Of a stretch of DNA of 64,000 nucleotides, positions 60,928-64,000 are shown piece by piece. Position numbers and translations under genes: made by a program. Under the pieces are notes generated by a model, which was given only the letters and a program-made list of their open reading frames with translations, had not been told where the DNA came from and searched no databases. Positions within the stretch are counted from its first letter, which is position 1; every line of letters starts with the position of its first letter. The DNA lies in NCBI RefSeq assembly GCF_023008165.1, contig NZ_JAKQZA010000005.1, forward strand, positions 186,001-250,000, written 5' to 3'. The DNA is from Kordiimonas laminariae. GTDB taxonomy: Bacteria; Pseudomonadota; Alphaproteobacteria; Sphingomonadales; Kordiimonadaceae.

Positions 60928-61425
60928 CTATTTTTTATCTGGATTTTTATCAAAATCATGCTGAGTGATGATCTGAACGTGGCTATCTTCTTTCTCGCTC
61001 TGTTCTTCCCAGTATTCACCATCAACAACTGTGTTGTCTCTGCGGGTGTGTGATGTATGTGTGCTTGAGCGAACTACCACGTGCGCGAGCCCCGCTTTCC
61101 CAAGTAGTAGGCGCAGTGGTGGGATAAGAAGTAAGGCACCTAGTGTATCCGTTACAAAACCCGGGATGAGCAGAAACAAGCCTGCAATGAGCAGGAAGAA
61201 ACCGTGGATCAGGTTTTCACCAACCGGCTTACCTTCCCGTGAAGCAGATTGCATGTTTGCAAACACCTGCATACCCTGGAACCGAACAATAGAAAGGCCT
61301 ACTGCCGCAGTTAAAAGGCAGAGAAGAACAGTAGAGAAAGCGCCGATTTCGCCACCTACATCAATGAGCACACTCAGCTCTATTACCGGGATACTGATAA
61401 CAAAAAGTAATATGATTAACGCCAT
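60928..61425 (-). CDS. fxsA: FxsA-family inner-membrane protein
   Basis: A 165-residue membrane protein related to E. coli FxsA (suppressor of F exclusion of T7). The start is ATG 61423-61425, giving MALIILLFVISIPVIELSVL; a longer ORF extends upstream but overlaps timA. Features are VGGEIGAFSTVLLCLLTAAV, then RFQGMQVFANMQSASREGKP and GFFLLIAGLFLLIPGFVTDT, with a hydrophilic C-terminal tail. Function is not defined. Divergent from the timA-like gene. Confidence 0.9.
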   Translation of the reverse strand: MALIILLFVISIPVIELSVLIDVGGEIGAFSTVLLCLLTAAVGLSIVRFQGMQVFANMQSASREGKPVGENLIHGFFLLIAGLFLLIPGFVTDTLGALLLIPPLRLLLGKAGLAHVVVRSSTHTSHTRRDNTVVDGEYWEEQSEKEDSHVQIITQHDFDKNPDKK

Positions 61426-61537
61426 TTCTTGTTCTTTCGTTCGATTCCTCTTATTTATAAAGGATGAATCTGGTCCAGGTTCAATAGGCAGCGTATGTAA
61501 ATATACAAAAATCGAATGAAAGAGTGCGTGTAAAGCT

Positions 61538-62185
61538 ATGATGGATATAATTCTGCTTGCAATGGTTGCGGCCTTCATATTGTTGAGATTGCGTTCCAAG
61601 CTGGGTGAACATTCTGAACAGGATCGTTTTCCGCCTCCGGCTGCGAACGGTGGCTCTATGGGACAGCAAAATAGCACCTATGATGCTGAACCAGTGCAAA
61701 ATGAGAACACCGTTGTTGATCTAGAAGGTGATCCTGCTCTTCGTCATACATTTATGGATATTCGCCGTCAGGATAGTAGTTTTGATGTGAACCAGTTCCT
61801 TGATGGTGCGCAACAAGCTTATGGTATGATCCTTGAAGCTTTTTGGGCCGGGGACCGTGAAACACTAAGGAATTTCCTTGATGATTCCGTTTATGGGCAG
61901 TTTGAAGCAGCGATTACATCTCGTGAAGCGGGTGAACTAACCCTTGAGAACCGCATTGTTGATATTGATAGTACTAAGGTCGTGGCTGCTGAACTTGCTA
62001 ACAAAGTGGCGGAACTTACCGTTCAATTTAAATCTGAAATTGTAGCTGTTACCCGTGATAAAGACGGTAATGTTATTGAAGGCGATGTAAGCGACGTTGT
62101 TGAAATGAATGATAGCTGGACCTTTTCTCGCAACGTGAAATCGCGAGACCCTCGCTGGACACTGGTCGCTACACGCGCAGGGTAG
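61538..62185 (+). CDS. Tim44/TimA-family adaptor protein
   Basis: A 215-residue protein with one N-terminal helix (residues 4-18), then a flexible stretch, and the Tim44 C-terminal domain from about residue 75. FDVNQFLDGAQQAYGMILEA is followed by FWAGDRETLRNFLDDSVYGQ, typical of the family. The family is related to the mitochondrial Tim44; bacterial function is unclear. Either of the first two Met codons may be the start. mltA follows three bases later. Confidence 0.88.
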   Translation: MMDIILLAMVAAFILLRLRSKLGEHSEQDRFPPPAANGGSMGQQNSTYDAEPVQNENTVVDLEGDPALRHTFMDIRRQDSSFDVNQFLDGAQQAYGMILEAFWAGDRETLRNFLDDSVYGQFEAAITSREAGELTLENRIVDIDSTKVVAAELANKVAELTVQFKSEIVAVTRDKDGNVIEGDVSDVVEMNDSWTFSRNVKSRDPRWTLVATRAG

Positions 62186-62188
62186 ATC

Positions 62189-63391
62189 ATGCGGACGCTA
62201 AACCTATTTATTTTGATTCTTGTCATTCTAGCGCTGCCCCTGTTGGCGGCGCTTTTTATGCTTGAAAGAAAGCCAGAGGGCCTCAATTTCAGCCGCGCGG
62301 CCTTTGCTGATCTCCCCGGATGGCAGAATGATGCGCTGATGGAGGCATTACCTGCACTTCTGAAAAGCTGTGAGAAAATCAAGATTATTCCAGTAGGTCG
62401 CCGTATGCCGGGGGCGTCTATTGGTGGTACTTATGGTGATTGGCGAGAGGCGTGTAATGCAGTTGAAACAGTTACCGACAGAGCTTCGCTTGAACAGGTG
62501 TTAACCACACATTTTACGCCGCTTTCTGTTTCCGCAGGCAGCAACCCTGATGGGGTGTTCACGGGCTACTATGAAGCCCTTTTGAAAGGCAGTCTTCAGG
62601 AAACAGAGCGCTTTAATGTACCGCTTTATAGTCGACCACCTGAGCTGGTTATGGTGGATCTTGGTAAATTCCGCCCCAGTCTTAAAGGCCAGCGTATCGC
62701 AGGGTCTGTTAAGAATGGCAGGCTTGAGCCTTATTCCAGTCGGAAAAATATTGAAGAAGGTGCGCTTGGTGATCGTGGGCTTGAAATCCTGTGGGTGGAT
62801 AGTGCGGTGGATGCCTATTTTCTTCATGTGCAGGGTTCTGGTCGTGTATTAATGCCAGACGGCAGCTTTTACGGTATTGGGTATGCTGCGCAAAACGGTC
62901 ATGCGAACCGGCTTATTGGTCGCCGCCTTATAGAAATGGGTGCAATTGCCCGTAAGGATATGTCTGGTCAGGCGATCAGGCAGTGGCTCGCAGACAACTC
63001 TGATCAAATGATGGATGTTTTGAAAACCGATCCATCTTTTGTGTTTTTCCGCCCACTAAAGAATGGTGATGGACCTTATGGTTCAGCAAATGTTGTGTTA
63101 ACGCCGGGCCGGTCACTGGCTGTAGACCGCAAACATCTGCCGCTTCATGCGCCTGTGTGGCTATCCGCTTCACACCCTGATCCAACTGATCCCACTGTTG
63201 CAGAGGTGCCGCTCAACCGACTTATGGTGGCGCAGGATACAGGCGGTGCTATCAGTGGTGAAATCCGCGGTGATGTTTTCTGGGGATTTGGTGATGATGC
63301 AGAAGAAATCGCAGGTCGTATGGCAAATCGTGGGCGCTACTGGTTACTGCTTCCTAACAAACTTGCAGATAAACTGCTGGAGCAGGATTGA
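62189..63391 (+). CDS. mltA: Membrane-bound lytic murein transglycosylase A
   Basis: Cleaves peptidoglycan glycan strands with 1,6-anhydromuropeptide formation. The 400-residue protein has an N-terminal membrane helix without lipobox (LNLFILILVILALPLLAAL). The MltA domain has FTGYYEALLKGSLQETERFN and VDAYFLHVQGSGRVLMPDGS. The C-terminal 3D domain is RLMVAQDTGGAISGEIRGDV with its three aspartates. The stop overlaps the Smr gene start (TGATG). Confidence 0.95.
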   Translation: MRTLNLFILILVILALPLLAALFMLERKPEGLNFSRAAFADLPGWQNDALMEALPALLKSCEKIKIIPVGRRMPGASIGGTYGDWREACNAVETVTDRASLEQVLTTHFTPLSVSAGSNPDGVFTGYYEALLKGSLQETERFNVPLYSRPPELVMVDLGKFRPSLKGQRIAGSVKNGRLEPYSSRKNIEEGALGDRGLEILWVDSAVDAYFLHVQGSGRVLMPDGSFYGIGYAAQNGHANRLIGRRLIEMGAIARKDMSGQAIRQWLADNSDQMMDVLKTDPSFVFFRPLKNGDGPYGSANVVLTPGRSLAVDRKHLPLHAPVWLSASHPDPTDPTVAEVPLNRLMVAQDTGGAISGEIRGDVFWGFGDDAEEIAGRMANRGRYWLLLPNKLADKLLEQD

Positions 63392-63993
63392 TGCCGCCAA
63401 TGGGCGACAAGAAAAAGAAGAATCCGCTTTCTGAGCAGGACAAAGCCTTGTGGGAGCAGGTTGCTAAAACCATAACGCCCCTTAAGGAACGTCCGAATGC
63501 GCCTGAAATGAAACCAAGAACCATGGTACGGCGCAAGGAAGATGCAGCCCCTATTCCTGATGAATGGCGGCGCCACAATGCCCCGGTACCAAACAACTTT
63601 GTCGAAAAACGCACTCAGCGAAAGATTGCGACAGGCAACAAAGATGTTGATCGTTCTATTGATCTCCACGGCTTGAATAAAGAACAGGCCTATGGTGTGC
63701 TCCGTTCTGCAATTGAGGGCGGTATCAGGCGCGGCGATAAAGTGCTTCTTGTGGTAACGGGCAAGGGCGGTAAACGGTTTGCCCAGCTTGCACCGGATAC
63801 ACCCACAGCATACCGAACGCGAGACGATTTCGACCAGCATGGTGGTATCTTAAAGCAAGTAGTTCCGGAATGGCTTCGAGGTCATGAAATGCGGCCATTT
63901 GTTGAAAGCTTTGGGCCTGCTGCAAAGCATCATGGTGGCGATGGTGCTCTCTATGTGTTGCTTCGTAAACGGTTTGCGCGGAAGAAGACATGA
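63391..63993 (+). CDS. Smr/MutS2-domain protein
   Basis: A 200-residue protein with a Smr endonuclease-like domain in the C-terminal half. DRSIDLHGLNKEQAYGVL is the conserved LDLHG motif, and KVLLVVTGKGGKRF supplies the TGKG motif. HGGDGALYVLLRKR ends the domain. The N-terminal 80 residues are basic and unstructured. Overlap with mltA at TGATG indicates coupling. Bacterial Smr proteins act on DNA junctions or RNA; this one's target is not known. Confidence 0.92.
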   Translation: MPPMGDKKKKNPLSEQDKALWEQVAKTITPLKERPNAPEMKPRTMVRRKEDAAPIPDEWRRHNAPVPNNFVEKRTQRKIATGNKDVDRSIDLHGLNKEQAYGVLRSAIEGGIRRGDKVLLVVTGKGGKRFAQLAPDTPTAYRTRDDFDQHGGILKQVVPEWLRGHEMRPFVESFGPAAKHHGGDGALYVLLRKRFARKKT

Positions 63994-64000
63994 CTCCGTT
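63990..64000 (+). CDS. Possible start of the next gene (Xre-type regulator, cut by window end)
   Basis: ATG at 63990 overlaps the Smr stop (ATGA) and opens MTP plus the first two bases of a further codon. In many alphaproteobacteria the gene after Smr is an Xre-type regulator that begins MTPF, so this may be its start. Only 11 bases are visible, so the call rests on context. Confidence 0.3.

Noticed and set aside
1-64000. CRISPR arrays, insertion sequences, tRNA and rRNA genes
   Set aside because: No regularly spaced direct repeats, no transposase-like frames and no cloverleaf or rRNA-like segment were noticed by eye; a tRNA scan and covariance search could still find something I missed.

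Overview
The window is a compact, moderately low-GC alphaproteobacterial chromosome segment that contains the predicted replication origin. Gene content and order point to Alphaproteobacteria: the hemE / pyruvate-dikinase regulator (RP001-type) pair flanks the origin as in Caulobacter, with mnmE-mnmG-rsmG-parA-parB, rho and hemJ nearby. DUF2244, DUF3576, a Tim44/TimA-like adaptor, a RibA with a degenerate N-terminal domain and a TonB-dependent receptor fit the same group. A Kordiimonadales-like organism is my guess, but the order is not established by anything I can compute here.

Layout. 1-900: the start of a MATE exporter gene running off the left edge. 1.1-9.2 kb: hrcA-grpE, diverging from rph-rdgB-hemW; then an LpoA-like lipoprotein diverging from rsmI-yraN-gshB. 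9.3-15.1 kb: the leftward segregation/tRNA-modification block parB, parA, rsmG, mnmG, mnmE, carrying three perfect parS sites and one single-mismatch parS site. 15.2-17.4 kb: ogt, an alpha/beta hydrolase and two tandem isochorismatase-like genes. 17.5-20.4 kb: rho, hemJ, hemE. 20.44-20.85 kb: predicted oriC, with DnaA boxes and a striking cluster of GANTC (CcrM-type) sites. 20.85-24.4 kb: ppsR, maf, aroE, coaE, dnaQ. 24.5-31.4 kb: an AMP-ligase, two tandem signal peptidase I genes, and dnaK-dnaJ behind an RpoH-type promoter. 31.4-38.7 kb is the most accessory-looking stretch: an ArsR/ArsP-like efflux pair, then TetR / beta-helix protein / diheme cytochrome / TonB receptor. 38.8-64 kb: mostly housekeeping genes (dapB, ubiH-like, ftsK, lolA, xthA, a response regulator, ribA, leuS, lptE, holA, secB, fxsA, timA-like, mltA, Smr), interspersed with small membrane or secreted proteins of unknown role and a CPBP protease gene broken by one in-frame amber codon.

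How the genes work together. oriC, parABS and the FtsK translocase supply origin firing, origin segregation and terminus processing. HrcA, GrpE, DnaK and DnaJ make up the heat-shock chaperone set; the promoters before dnaK and hrcA both resemble the alphaproteobacterial RpoH consensus, and I saw no CIRCE element. HemE, HemJ and HemW cover haem synthesis and delivery. LolA, LptE, MltA, the LpoA-like lipoprotein, SecB and two LepB copies serve the envelope. The least understood locus is the pair of families I recognise as TIGR03805 (beta-helix) and TIGR03806 (SO2930-type diheme cytochrome), next to a TonB receptor and a TetR regulator.
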